The position numbers and the translations under genes were made by a program. DNA of 64,000 bases, taken from positions 104,497 through 168,496 of the forward strand of contig NZ_KQ948458.1 in the NCBI RefSeq assembly GCF_001514115.1. The letters run 5' to 3'. This DNA is from Streptomyces olivochromogenes (GTDB lineage: Bacteria > Actinomycetota > Actinomycetes > Streptomycetales > Streptomycetaceae). How positions within the stretch are numbered: position 1 is the first letter of the stretch; each line of letters starts with the position of its first letter. The notes beneath the pieces were generated by a model. The model saw only the letters and a list, made by a program, of their open reading frames with translations, searched no databases and was not told where the DNA came from. Below are positions 26,933 to 35,527 of the stretch, one piece after another.

Positions 26933-27003
26933 GTCCTAGGACTGCGAGCGACCTGAGAAGAGAATGCACCGCAGTCCTGGGACTGTCAACAGTCCCAGGA
27001 CTG
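26933..27003. promoter_or_regulatory. GntR operator cluster overlapping the transfer promoter
   Basis: Three GTCCTRGGAC boxes lie at 26933-26942, 26974-26983 and 26992-27001. The last two form a perfect inverted repeat CAGTCCTGGGACTG / CAGTCCCAGGACTG around TCAA. A minus-strand promoter, TTGACA (26984-26989) - 17 bp - CATTCT (26961-26966), is interleaved with the boxes. The regulator starts at 27037 on the other side, so it likely represses both its own gene and the transfer operon. Confidence 0.8.
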
Positions 27004-27036
27004 TGCTTGACTGGGACGTGTCGAAAGGAGGTCTGC

Positions 27037-27831
27037 GTGGCACCGAAGTGGCGCGAACTGGCGGACAGGTTCGCGGAGCAGATCAGAAGCGGCGAGATCA
27101 AGCCGGGCGCCCAGTTGCCCCAGATCAGAGACCTGGTTGCGGCCGGCGAGGGGTCAAAGGACACCGTCCACAAGGCGTACAAGGAACTTGAAGCCCAGGG
27201 GTTGGTGACATCCTCGCGTGGCCACGGCACCGTGGTGCGCCAGCAACAGCCGCTCAAGCGGCTCGGCATCGCGCGGTACGACAAGGCGAAGTGGCGGGAC
27301 GGCGATGAAGTCGCGTTCATCGCCGACCGCGTGGCGTCCGGTCGCTCGTACCGCCGGAACGAACAGACCCAGACGGTCAGCCGAGTCAAAGCGTCGGCAG
27401 CCGTGGCCGCAGCCCACGGCTTGCCCGAGGGGGCCGACGTATACGCACGGGCGCGGGTGGTAAAAGAGGGCACGCAGCCGACTCACACCCTGACCAGCTA
27501 CTACCGGCCCGAACACGTCGAAGGAACCCGCATCGTCGATCCAACCCCGGGCCCTGCCGGGCGGGGCGGTGGGTTCCGAGTCCTATACGACGCCGGATAC
27601 GAGATCGACCACATGACCGAGGAACTCTTCGCGCGGGTGCCCACGGCGGAAGAGGCTCAGCTACTCCAGCTCTCGCCGGGTGAGTGGGTGGTGGAACTGC
27701 ACCGCACCACGTACACGGCGGATGGGACCGTAGTTGAGTTCGCCATCGGGGTGCATGCGGCGACGCGGTTCGCATGGTCGTACGACTTCAAAGTGCCCGA
27801 CTCAGCGAAGACAGAGGGTGAGAGCAAGTGA
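27037..27831 (+). CDS. GntR/HutC-family regulator (KorSA-like)
   Basis: A 264-aa regulator. The N-terminal winged helix (about 1-70) has WRELADRFAEQIRSGEIKPG and DTVHKAYKELEAQGLVTSSR, and the C-terminal UTRA effector domain (about 115-255) ends EFAIGVHAATRFAWSYDF. The GTG at 27037 is chosen because AAGGAGG lies 6-7 nt upstream; a TTG at 27007 in frame is inside the operator. By analogy with pSAM2 KorSA it keeps transfer genes silent. The next gene overlaps it (GTGA). Confidence 0.9.
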   Translation: MAPKWRELADRFAEQIRSGEIKPGAQLPQIRDLVAAGEGSKDTVHKAYKELEAQGLVTSSRGHGTVVRQQQPLKRLGIARYDKAKWRDGDEVAFIADRVASGRSYRRNEQTQTVSRVKASAAVAAAHGLPEGADVYARARVVKEGTQPTHTLTSYYRPEHVEGTRIVDPTPGPAGRGGGFRVLYDAGYEIDHMTEELFARVPTAEEAQLLQLSPGEWVVELHRTTYTADGTVVEFAIGVHAATRFAWSYDFKVPDSAKTEGESK

Positions 27832-28493
27832 TCCCTGCACAGGCATGGGCGGATGCCCGACTTCTGTGGGACTACCACCGCATGCACCACACCCCACGGC
27901 CCTGCTCCGTGGCTGTCGGTCTGGGCAGTCATGACCTTGGCGTGGCTGACGTGACAGCGGAGTTGTATCACCAGGGCATGGCTCCGGTCATCGTGTTCAC
28001 AGGGGCCACCAGCCCTACGACCCGAGCACGCATGCCGCGTGGAGAGGCCGTCCACTACCGAGAGCGAGCGTTGCAGCTCGGGGTGCCGGATTCCGCCGTA
28101 CTCCTTGAGCCTCGAGCAACCAACACCGGCGAGAACATCGAGTTCGCCAGAGCGGTGCTGGTCGAGGCCGACATCACGGTCTCGTCTGTCCTGCTCGTGA
28201 GCAAGCCGTATGAAGAGCGGCGCTCGTACGCCATGATGCGGAAGCTCTGGCCTGAGGTTGATGTCGTGTGCGCGTCCACGCCGATGGGCTTGGAGGAGTA
28301 CGCCGACTCCATCGGGGACGCTCGCATGGTGATCGACATGATCGTAGGAGCTCTGCAACGAGTGCTCGTCTTCCCTGGCTGGGGTCTGGCCATCGAGCAG
28401 GCCGTGCCGGACACCATCGTGGCCGCGTACGAGCGTCTACGCGACCAGGGGTTCACGAGTCGACTCATCCCGGATGCGGCGCAGCGCACCTGA
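27828..28493 (+). CDS. YdcF/ElyC-family (DUF218) protein
   Basis: A 221-aa soluble protein with the DUF218 pattern: an opening beta strand SVAVGLGSHD, VIVFTGATSP, RATNTGENIEFA (the conserved NT.EN) and VLLVSKPYEERR. Family members are linked to envelope metabolism or nucleotide-like ligands, but the activity is not settled. It is translationally coupled to the GntR gene (4-nt overlap), in the position where pSAM2-type elements carry the NUDIX gene, so a signalling-nucleotide role is conceivable. Confidence 0.85.
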   Translation: MIPAQAWADARLLWDYHRMHHTPRPCSVAVGLGSHDLGVADVTAELYHQGMAPVIVFTGATSPTTRARMPRGEAVHYRERALQLGVPDSAVLLEPRATNTGENIEFARAVLVEADITVSSVLLVSKPYEERRSYAMMRKLWPEVDVVCASTPMGLEEYADSIGDARMVIDMIVGALQRVLVFPGWGLAIEQAVPDTIVAAYERLRDQGFTSRLIPDAAQRT

Positions 28494-29079
28494 TGGGACC
28501 CGATCCGCCGGCGAGGTCGCGGCAGTCCCTTGCAGACATCCTCCGGCCAGATTCGCCCACGTGCACCATGCGGAGTAAGCGAATGCCCTGGTCAACGTGC
28601 CTTGCGGTGCAGGTCTTTGGGCGGTCTTGAAAGCCGTCGTGCCTTGGCGCGGTAGAACTTTCCCCACTGCATCGAGCCCCCGCCCGTCGGGCGGGGGAGC
28701 CGGCGCGGCAGCGCCCGCAGCATCCGACAGGCCTCAGCCGTGGCGCACTCGAAGGGAAAGAACACAACTGGGGGTGCTCCCATCCCGTCCACCGTCGATC
28801 CAGGCAGAGCTGAGCAGTCGCGACCTAGGGCGTCAAGGTCGTTCGTACAGTGGCGCGCTCCGCCTTGACGCCCTGAACCACGCCCGCTCCACAGAGTGTG
28901 GGCCGACGGCAGACGGGATGGGAACTGGGGAGAGTAGTGGGCTGAGGCGAGAGACAGGCTGCAGCGATAGCTGCTACCAGACGACGTCCGTGTCCTTGAG
29001 CGTTTAGTGAGTAAGGGGCGAGACTGATTCTCGTCTACCCCCGACTGGCACCGAGTGGCCCCCACCGCCTAGCCTTCAG
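28494..29079. other. Gene-free stretch with a strong hairpin
   Basis: No convincing gene. A perfect stem CCCCCGCCCG / CGGGCGGGGG around one base lies at 28677-28697 and could end the GntR-ydcF transcript. GC drops toward the right end, marking the start of foreign cargo. Confidence 0.55.
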
Positions 29080-30444
29080 TTGCACTTTCCCAGCTCAGCG
29101 TGGTACGAGCCCGTCTGCGCTAACATCCTGATCACCTCGTGCCCGCGCCTAGCCAGAAGAGAGAAGAAGATCGTTACCCCAACACGGCAGCGCGTGACGC
29201 AACCGGAGCTGCCGGTCGCGTCACCCTTGGACCGTAGGCGAGGGCGATCTGCTCTGTCTCCCAAGCGCCCCTCAGAAGACAAGGCCGGCCTCGCCGATGT
29301 CTTCCCGTACTACGCCGGGTTCGCTTACGACTGGGCGCGCGCCCTCCTCGGGTCCCAGGACATCAGTGACACAGCAGTTGTACTGGATCCGTGGAACGGC
29401 AGCGGCACGACCACGCTCGCCGCTCAACACGAGGGCTTCCGAGCGGTCGGCATTGATAGAAACCCAGTAGCCAACATCGTTGCCCGATTGCGAGTCAGCG
29501 CATATCAAACGGACCCGGAATTGGTGGACGCCTCATCCATCCGTCCGGCAGAAGTCGCAACTTCGGACGATCCACTGTGCGCATGGTTCACACGCGGGTC
29601 AGTCAGCCGGATCCGCGAATGGGCAGAGCATCTCTCTCACCTGCCTCCCAGTCAGTCAGGCTTGCCCTACGTCGCACTTTTCCGTGCCATACGGTCTCTC
29701 ACAACGTCCTTCGAAGGCAGTAACCCAACTTGGGTGAAGCGGGCCAAGTCGAGCGATGAACTTGTCTCTGTCTCGGCGAAAGACTTCGACTCCTTGTTGA
29801 TGCAAGAACAGGAGTTCATTACATCTCGCATCGTCACTTCAAGCGAGATGCCCAATAATCCCGTACAGCTCGCAACAGCACTCAGTAGCGCCCTTCCGGT
29901 TCCGAACGGATCCGTAGATGCCGTTTTGACCTCTCCGCCATACTTGACTCGCATCGACTATGCGGTTGCCTATACAAGAGAACTCGCCGTACTCGGGCAC
30001 GACATCGCAAAAGACCGGACACTAAGGGCAGCCCTGATGGGAACCACTCTTATCCGGAAGGACGCCGATTCTCACCTGCAGATTGGAAAAACTGCAGGCA
30101 CGCTGATCCAGGATGTCACTAGCCATTCCAGCAAGGCTTCGTCAGGGTACTACCGCAAACAGGTCTTGCAATACCTTCGCGACTTGACCGCCGGCCTGGA
30201 TGAAGTCACGCGAGTCACCAAAAGCGAAGGGATCTTCCACCTGGTGGTTCAAGATTCCTACTACAAGGACGTCCCCGTAAGGCTTGCAGATATCTGCATC
30301 GAAGAGTGCACGCTGCGCGGCTGGAACCTAATCGATCGCGACCCCTATGTCGTCAAACGCACCCTGACTTCAGTCAATACAGCGGCGCGTAATTACAAAA
30401 AATCCGAAGTGTCTGAAACTGTAATCTCACTTCGTAAGAAATAG
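29080..30444 (+). CDS. DNA amino-methyltransferase (TSPPY class)
   Basis: About 454 aa. The SAM-binding motif I is VLDPWNGSGTT (101-111), with a following acidic GIDRNP, and the catalytic motif IV TSPPY is at 284-288, so it transfers a methyl group to an exocyclic amino group (N4-cytosine or N6-adenine). Motif I precedes motif IV. GC and codon use are clearly lower than core genes. The start is uncertain: TTG at 29080 is the longest; conserved sequence begins near residue 68. It opens a three-gene set with DUF262 and HEPN genes. Confidence 0.82.
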   Translation: MHFPSSAWYEPVCANILITSCPRLARREKKIVTPTRQRVTQPELPVASPLDRRRGRSALSPKRPSEDKAGLADVFPYYAGFAYDWARALLGSQDISDTAVVLDPWNGSGTTTLAAQHEGFRAVGIDRNPVANIVARLRVSAYQTDPELVDASSIRPAEVATSDDPLCAWFTRGSVSRIREWAEHLSHLPPSQSGLPYVALFRAIRSLTTSFEGSNPTWVKRAKSSDELVSVSAKDFDSLLMQEQEFITSRIVTSSEMPNNPVQLATALSSALPVPNGSVDAVLTSPPYLTRIDYAVAYTRELAVLGHDIAKDRTLRAALMGTTLIRKDADSHLQIGKTAGTLIQDVTSHSSKASSGYYRKQVLQYLRDLTAGLDEVTRVTKSEGIFHLVVQDSYYKDVPVRLADICIEECTLRGWNLIDRDPYVVKRTLTSVNTAARNYKKSEVSETVISLRKK

Positions 30445-30473
30445 TTAGTGTCACAGTTGGGGGAGGAGAAGGC

Positions 30474-31529
30474 GTGTCGGATGACTTGTCCGAGGAATTC
30501 ATGCTGCAGCTCTTGACCGAGCGCCAGAAGGTAGACGTTGCTACTCATGACTTCTCGGTGCGCGAACTAGTGCGCATGATGGAGGAAGATGAGCTGAATG
30601 TCGCCCCTGCCTACCAGCGCATGTTCCGCTGGAATGCCAAGGCTTCGTCCCTTTTTGTCGAGTCGGTGTTCCTAGGCCTCCCCGTACCGCCAATCTTCGT
30701 GGCGACAAACGTTGGTTTCCAGTGGGAGGTAGTCGACGGCCTTCAGCGACTCTCTTCGTTGGCACACTTCCTTGCATCGAACACGGAAGAAGCATCCGCA
30801 GTAAGTCGAACCGCGCCACTTGTTCTGACCGGACTTGAGAAACTGGACCGTTTGAACGGACGGACTTACGATTCTCTGCCAAAGAATTTGAAAGTGCACT
30901 TCGGCCGCCAGCCGCTTCAGGTCGTTTCACTGACCGATAAAAGCAACCTCGAGGTTCGCTTCGATGTATTCGAACGACTGAATCGGGGCGGGCTGCGACT
31001 TACAGCCCAGGAAGTACGCGCCGTCGTGTATAGGGGAGATTTCAACCTCTTCATCGAAGAGCTGGCACTCAATGAAGATTTGAATTCTCTGCTTAAGCTC
31101 AAAGAGGGCAGCCAAGATGACGGCACTCAAGTCGAGCAGGTTCTGAAGTTCTTCGCGTACAAGAATCACAGTGATATCTTCGACGGTAAGGTCGAGCGCT
31201 TCCTGAATAGCGTCATGGGAATGGCGCAGAACGGCTTCGATTACGTACGCGAACGGATACTCTTCGAGAAGTCTTGCGACTTTCTGAACCAGGTGTGCGA
31301 TGGTCCCTACCTCAGGAGTGGCACGAAAACTACACCGTTGGTGCAGTTCGAAGCATGCTTGGTGGCTATTGCTCAGCTCTACCAACAGGACGAAGAACCC
31401 GTGGTGCCTCGCGCCGGGTGGATCGAAGACGAGGAACTCCGAGCCTCCAGCGGAGGGGGCAGCAACAGTCGAAGGATGCTCGATCGCAGGCTGACGCGGG
31501 CGAAGGAACTCTTCAGTGGGCAAGCATGA
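30474..31529 (+). CDS. DUF262 (ParB/GmrS-like) protein
   Basis: A 351-aa protein. The DUF262 hallmarks are APAYQRMFRW (44-53), the loop VVDGLQRLSS (86-95, usually DGQQR) and ERLNRGGLRL. DUF262 domains are ParB-fold NTP-dependent modules found in type IV restriction (GmrS) and other defence proteins. No DUF1524 HNH nuclease is fused, so an effector must come from elsewhere, probably the next gene. GTG at 30474 has GGAGGAG 6 nt upstream. Low GC like its neighbours. Confidence 0.85.
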   Translation: MSDDLSEEFMLQLLTERQKVDVATHDFSVRELVRMMEEDELNVAPAYQRMFRWNAKASSLFVESVFLGLPVPPIFVATNVGFQWEVVDGLQRLSSLAHFLASNTEEASAVSRTAPLVLTGLEKLDRLNGRTYDSLPKNLKVHFGRQPLQVVSLTDKSNLEVRFDVFERLNRGGLRLTAQEVRAVVYRGDFNLFIEELALNEDLNSLLKLKEGSQDDGTQVEQVLKFFAYKNHSDIFDGKVERFLNSVMGMAQNGFDYVRERILFEKSCDFLNQVCDGPYLRSGTKTTPLVQFEACLVAIAQLYQQDEEPVVPRAGWIEDEELRASSGGGSNSRRMLDRRLTRAKELFSGQA

Positions 31530-32232
31530 CGCTCTAAGGCAAGAGAATATTGATCACCTTGCACGCCTGCTGAAGCGAACGGGAGAGTTGAAAGTCTTCC
31601 TCGCATTCACGCAGACCACTAAAACGGACACAACTGGTTGGACCTCCGCCAGCAGAGATGCCCGCGCCCTGGCCATCATTTGCACTATGGCCGAGCTTGA
31701 ATCCTTGGTGAAGACCTGCCTGCAACGAACCCACGAAGAGCTCAACTCCGCAGGCATCCGAACCATGGCTTTGATTCCCAGCGTCCGGCAGGTCATTGCT
31801 CACGCGGCATTTGAGAGTCTCCGCACGCTTCAAGACCACTCGAAAATGTGGGAGCGGCGTTCGTTCACAACCACCTTGGATGCCAATATCGAGGTCGCGA
31901 ACTTTCCCATCGAGAGAAGTCACCCCCAGCCGCCACTCGACGGAAAGACCCTCAAGCCAGAGCATTTTTTCCGCCTATGGCAGATATATCAGTTGCCTGA
32001 CTCTCCGTTTACCAATCCGCGATGGCCCGGCGCACTTCAAAAACTCGCACTGGCGCGGAACGATTTGGCGCACGGAAACCTCCCGTACCATGAGATCTTT
32101 CAGCAAGCGGGCAGATCTGTACCCAATATCGAATCATACGTAACTGACGTCAGTGACTTTGCCGCTCACTTCATTGCCACCTGGAACGCTTACCTCGACA
32201 AGGAGGCTTACAGAGTGCAGCCGACACCATAG
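31516..32232 (+). CDS. HEPN-domain protein (MAE_28990/MAE_18760-like)
   Basis: A 238-aa, mainly helical protein. Residues 178-188 read ALARNDLAHGN, giving the HEPN RNase signature R-N-x3-H (Arg181, His186). An upstream helix with ESLVKTCLQRTHEEL fits the first HEPN helices. It overlaps the DUF262 gene by 14 nt and is therefore co-translated. HEPN proteins act as toxins or anti-phage RNases; family members are known to neighbour DUF262 genes. RNase activity is inferred. Confidence 0.75.
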   Translation: MGKHDALRQENIDHLARLLKRTGELKVFLAFTQTTKTDTTGWTSASRDARALAIICTMAELESLVKTCLQRTHEELNSAGIRTMALIPSVRQVIAHAAFESLRTLQDHSKMWERRSFTTTLDANIEVANFPIERSHPQPPLDGKTLKPEHFFRLWQIYQLPDSPFTNPRWPGALQKLALARNDLAHGNLPYHEIFQQAGRSVPNIESYVTDVSDFAAHFIATWNAYLDKEAYRVQPTP

Positions 32233-32661
32233 TGTTTTCCCATGGCACTCAGGTTGTGAAGTCGTGGCAGGCGAGGTGGACGCCACCGCCACCCTCTGCC
32301 ACCGGATCTTGGACATAGAGCAACACCTGAAAACAGGCATGTCTATGCGAATCGGCACCAAACGGACTTTCTTTGCCCGGGGCGCCCCACCGGTCAGTTC
32401 TGCACTGGTGGTTGAGGTGGTCGGCTCAGGACTATCTGTGGGACCAGTCCTCAGGAGCTGGATACGCCGACGCTCCTGACCAGCGACTTCTCTGTTGAAT
32501 GACACACCCTCCGGAGCCGTATGCGCGGGCCCCAGCCTGCGCCAGCGGTTCCGCGCCTCGTCACGAGGAGGCTGGCAACCATGAGCTTCCGGGAATCGCG
32601 CATTTTATTTCCTTGATCCTTATATGCTCTCCAGCTCAGTACGACACCAGGGGAGGGTGCA
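32233..32661. other. Gene-free stretch
   Basis: I see no gene or clear repeat. It is mixed in GC and probably holds the promoter of the following small gene. Confidence 0.4.
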
Positions 32662-33048
32662 GTGGCTGATCTTCAAGAGACCGCTGAGGCGTGTGAAGAC
32701 GAGGGCGGGCTGATGCAAGACAACCTGGGACGCCTACGAACCGCATTGGGGTTCGACAGACTTGGCAAGAACGTTCTCAGTTCCATCGCTCGTAAGCTCG
32801 AAGCTTCGGGTCTTGGGTACTTCCCGCTTGCCGTCCTTGATCCCCGGTGCAACACAGAACCGCGCAAAGAACAGCAGGTGTGGGTTTATACGCGTGACGG
32901 GAGTGAGCGTGCCCGCGTCTTGGACGCTGTTCTGCACCCCCACTCGCACAACGTACGGAGCACCTTGGACGGGCTGGTGAGCGGCGACTACTCGTCACTC
33001 AGTGCGGAGGAGAAGCTTCGCGAAGTCCAGAAAATCATTAACGCTTGA
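32662..33048 (+). CDS. Hypothetical cargo protein
   Basis: A 128-aa protein: a helical start (about 1-48), a short beta region LGYFPLAVLDPRCN and QVWVYTRDGSERARVLDAVL, and a helical end SLSAEEKLREVQKIINA. No family recognised. GTG at 32662 has GGGAGG upstream. Base composition is like the defence triplet, so it may belong to the same cargo. Confidence 0.65.
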   Translation: MADLQETAEACEDEGGLMQDNLGRLRTALGFDRLGKNVLSSIARKLEASGLGYFPLAVLDPRCNTEPRKEQQVWVYTRDGSERARVLDAVLHPHSHNVRSTLDGLVSGDYSSLSAEEKLREVQKIINA

Positions 33049-33489
33049 AGGTATGCCGCATGCTGCGGTTCGGATAGGAGCCGAGCTGCAGCGTGCCAGA
33101 CCCGTGCCAGATCGTGCGGAGAATCACGGGGAACACCGGACATCAAGCGGCCGGGCGCGGGAAGCGCTACCGCCCAGGTCGACCAAGCAACCGCCCGTAG
33201 GTCGCCTCAGCTTCCCAAGCTGATGGCCCGACAGCTCAGTACGGCCGCGGAATCTCGGGAGCAACACTCCCTGAGGTGTAGGACCCGAGCACTGCGCCCG
33301 AGCACGCTCGGTGGACGAGGCGTGGACGACTAGAGAGCCGTCCGATGCGGCCACGTCCACCTGTGCAGGTCAGCGGCACTTTTCAAATGAGTCCTTGAGG
33401 GGACTGTAAATCTCCCGGGTCCAGAGCTGGTCCGTCCTCGGGCCGTGCAGGGGCGACCAGCGACAACCGCCAACGGCCAACAACGACTA
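33049..33489. other. Gene-free stretch
   Basis: No supported gene. Reading frames are short and lack coding bias. Confidence 0.4.
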
Positions 33490-33520
33490 AAGGGGGCGCG
33501 GCAGATTGTCGCGCCCCCTT
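33490..33520. terminator. Terminator
   Basis: AAGGGGGCGCG (33490-33500) pairs exactly with CGCGCCCCCTT (33510-33520). Confidence 0.85.
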
Positions 33521-33697
33521 GCTACGTCTGCCCTGCTAGACCCAGGTGTCCAGCCACATCCGCGACCGCCACTGGTCTATCAGGCCGCGCAGGCGGTGGT
33601 CACGGAATACGCGGCGCGTGAGGGCGTGAGCATGTCGCGGCAGGAGGTCGAGTGGGCTGTGAAGAGGGCCGTACGACCCCCGGCGTCGGAGGGCTGA
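33506..33697 (+). CDS. Possible small protein or gene remnant
   Basis: The last 40 codons (from about 33572) have strong third-position GC and read YQAAQAVVTEYAAREGVSMS then RQEVEWAVKRAVR, a convincing helical segment. No start codon with a ribosome site is evident, and the listed first codon lies inside the terminator, so this may be the end of a decayed gene. Coordinates are those of the open frame. Confidence 0.3.
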   Translation: MSRPLATSALLDPGVQPHPRPPLVYQAAQAVVTEYAAREGVSMSRQEVEWAVKRAVRPPASEG

Positions 33698-33702
33698 CGG
33701 CG

Positions 33703-33915
33703 CTACTCCGCGTCCGGCCAGACGGCCAGCGTGCGAGCCGCGGCCTCGTCGACCAGTGTGAGGCGTGCGCCGGGGATGGTGCCGTACTCGCCCACCCAGG
33801 ACACGAACTTGCCTCGCGCGACTGCGTCGTTCTCCCACCAGCCCTGCATGACCGGGCGGCCGGTGGAGGACACCGTGAGGTGGAAGCGCTCCCGGTCAGG
33901 GGCGGTGCTGGTCAT
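33703..33915 (-). CDS. 70-aa hypothetical protein
   Basis: A small beta-rich protein (ERFHLTVSSTGRPVMQGWWE; RLTLVDEAAARTLAVWPD). It overlaps the upstream regulator gene by 4 nt (ATGA), so it is co-translated with it. No family recognised. Confidence 0.65.
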   Translation of the reverse strand: MTSTAPDRERFHLTVSSTGRPVMQGWWENDAVARGKFVSWVGEYGTIPGARLTLVDEAAARTLAVWPDAE

Positions 33916-34208
33916 GTGAGCCTGATCCCGCGCGGCCTGTGAGGCTCGCGGGCGATGTACCCGAGCGCTTCGATCCGTCCCAGGTGGTAGTGCACGGAGG
34001 CGCGGCTGCGCATGCCCACATGCTCGCCGATCTCCTGCACGGTCGGGGATTCACCTCGTTCGGCGATCGACTCGCGGATGCAGCGCAGGATGTGCTCCTG
34101 GGTGCTGGTGAGGTAGTCGACCCTGTGGTTCGCCATATCCGAATTAGATCGCGTGTTCGAATTCTGGGGCAAGGTGAGCCGCACCGGTTTGTTCGGCGGC
34201 GCCGTCAT
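33912..34208 (-). CDS. LexA-type winged-helix DNA-binding protein
   Basis: A 98-aa protein with only the LexA N-terminal DNA-binding domain: YLTSTQEHILRCIRESIAER, SPTVQEIGEHVGMRSRASVH (recognition helix) and LGYIAREPHRPRGIRLT. The autoproteolytic Ser-Lys domain is missing, so it cannot self-cleave in response to RecA. An internal ATG at 34136 gives a 74-aa version that fits LexA better; neither has a clear ribosome site. It probably regulates element genes or its own pair. Confidence 0.8.
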   Translation of the reverse strand: MTAPPNKPVRLTLPQNSNTRSNSDMANHRVDYLTSTQEHILRCIRESIAERGESPTVQEIGEHVGMRSRASVHYHLGRIEALGYIAREPHRPRGIRLT

Positions 34209-34456
34209 GTCGACCTGTTCAGCGTACGGCCGGTGACTGACGAGGGCAGGGCCACCTCAAAGAGTCCGAGGGGCGGCGGTGAACGGCGGCCCGCGGGTCT
34301 CTGGCTGGATCGCTTGGCGCTCCACACGGCCGGCGGACATGGGCTCGTGGACGAAACCGCAGATCCGAGCCCCGTTGTCGGGCGAGAGGAAACAGTTCAG
34401 CGCCCAAGGCTTTGACCTGGGCACTAAACTCTTCTCTGCGCAGCTGGAATCGAGGA

Positions 34457-34485
34457 TCTGCGCACTGATCTGTTCAGTGCGCAGA
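34457..34485. repeat. 12-bp inverted repeat beside the tRNA-Pro remnant
   Basis: TCTGCGCACTGA and its exact reverse complement flank TCTGT. It could be a terminator or an arm-type recombinase or regulator site. Confidence 0.7.
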
Positions 34486-34510
34486 CACCCGACGGTGCGG
34501 CTACTTGGGG

Positions 34511-34559
34511 CGTTCGTAACCGACGAAGAGGTCGTGGGCTCAAATCCCGCCACCCCGAC
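34511..34559 (+). pseudogene. tRNA-Pro 3' fragment, fossil attachment site
   Basis: The end of a tRNA is recognisable: CGACGAAGAGGTCGTGGG, the T-loop CTCAAATC, the arm CCCGC and the acceptor CACCCCGAC. It matches the 3' half of actinomycete tRNA-Pro, the attachment site of pSAM2-like elements. The anticodon loop is decayed and the 5' half is missing. Confidence 0.7.
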
Positions 34560-34570
34560 AGCCGAAACAG

Positions 34571-34610
34571 CAGATCAGGCAGGCACTGGATTCAGCACCT
34601 GCCTGATCTG
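34571..34610. terminator. Hairpin after the tRNA-Pro fragment
   Basis: CAGATCAGGCAGG (34571-34583) pairs exactly with CCTGCCTGATCTG (34598-34610), followed by TTTC. It is probably the terminator carried along with the tRNA fragment. Confidence 0.8.
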
Positions 34611-34855
34611 TTTCAGTCTGCGTGTCTATCCCCGCCTGCCACGCAAGCGGCTTGACTCCGTCATTGAGACTCGCTCCGCTCCCCGCGCGCGGCCCGGCCC
34701 TCGGCCGGGCCTGCGGTCATGTCTCCGCCCCGCTTCAGCCCGGCCGGCGCCCGTGCCGCTGCGACTCCATGGTCTCCATGATGCAGCGAGCCCCGCCGCT
34801 GCGGGGTGCGCGGCGAGGCCTGCAGATGGTGGTCGGCGTCGTGCGACGTCAGCGA

Positions 34856-35527
34856 TCAGAAGTCAGTTCGGGACGCTTTGATGGTCTTGCACTCGAGCTT
34901 CTTGGCGTCCTTGATCTCGTCCGCGTTCACCAGCGCACCAGCGTTTTTGTCAGTGAACTTCTGGCCCGGGGCGAGGTTCTCGGCGGTTGACATGAAGTCG
35001 TTGACCTTCTTGCCGTCGGCCAGGACCTCGCCCTCTACGAAGTACGAGTATCGGCGGTCGCCGTTGTTGGCGTAGTCGACGTGGATGGCCATCTCCTTGA
35101 TGCCGAAGTCGCCGGTGACCACGTCGCACTTAGTGACCTTGAAGTCCTTCATGACCTCGGACTCCTTGGCGCCGCCGGTCTTGGACTTGCCGCCGCCGAC
35201 GGTGGTGGAGTCGTACGACTTGTCGAGCTCCTTACTGGCCTTGTCGACGGCGGAGAAGAACAGGGCGTTCATGGCAAAGAACATGATGATCGCTACGGCC
35301 GAAGTGACGAGGCCGGTGATGCCGGCGCCCTTGCCCTTGCGGACCTTGCCCGCCTTGGAGAGGCCGATGGCGCCGAAGATGATGCCAAGGATCGCGAGCG
35401 GCCAGACGACGACGTTCAGGACAGGGATGAAGCTGACTACGACGGCGATGATGCCGAGGACGAGTGCGGTGGTGGCCAGCCCGTTGCTGCCGGGCTGCTG
35501 GGGCTGGGGGTACTGCTGCTGGCTCAT
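34856..35527 (-). CDS. DUF4190-type membrane protein with exported domain
   Basis: A 223-aa protein. A Gln/Pro-rich start (MSQQQYPQPQQPG) precedes two DUF4190 helices (GLATTALVLGIIAVVVSFIP, VVVWPLAILGIIFGAIGL), a third hydrophobic segment ITGLVTSAVAIIMFFAMNAL, and an exterior beta-rich domain (about 120-223) like FxLYD/DUF4352 domains with two Cys. It is an envelope protein of unknown role and is typical cargo or border gene of such elements. GGGGAG lies 5 nt upstream of ATG 35527. Confidence 0.8.
   Translation of the reverse strand: MSQQQYPQPQQPGSNGLATTALVLGIIAVVVSFIPVLNVVVWPLAILGIIFGAIGLSKAGKVRKGKGAGITGLVTSAVAIIMFFAMNALFFSAVDKASKELDKSYDSTTVGGGKSKTGGAKESEVMKDFKVTKCDVVTGDFGIKEMAIHVDYANNGDRRYSYFVEGEVLADGKKVNDFMSTAENLAPGQKFTDKNAGALVNADEIKDAKKLECKTIKASRTDF

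Noticed and set aside
28592..29065. Minus-strand frame between the ydcF-like and methyltransferase genes
   Set aside because: It crosses a strong hairpin, is low in complexity and matches no family I know.
34257..34553. Minus-strand frame starting MAGFEPTTSSS
   Set aside because: This is the typical spurious translation of a tRNA 3' end, here the tRNA-Pro fragment.
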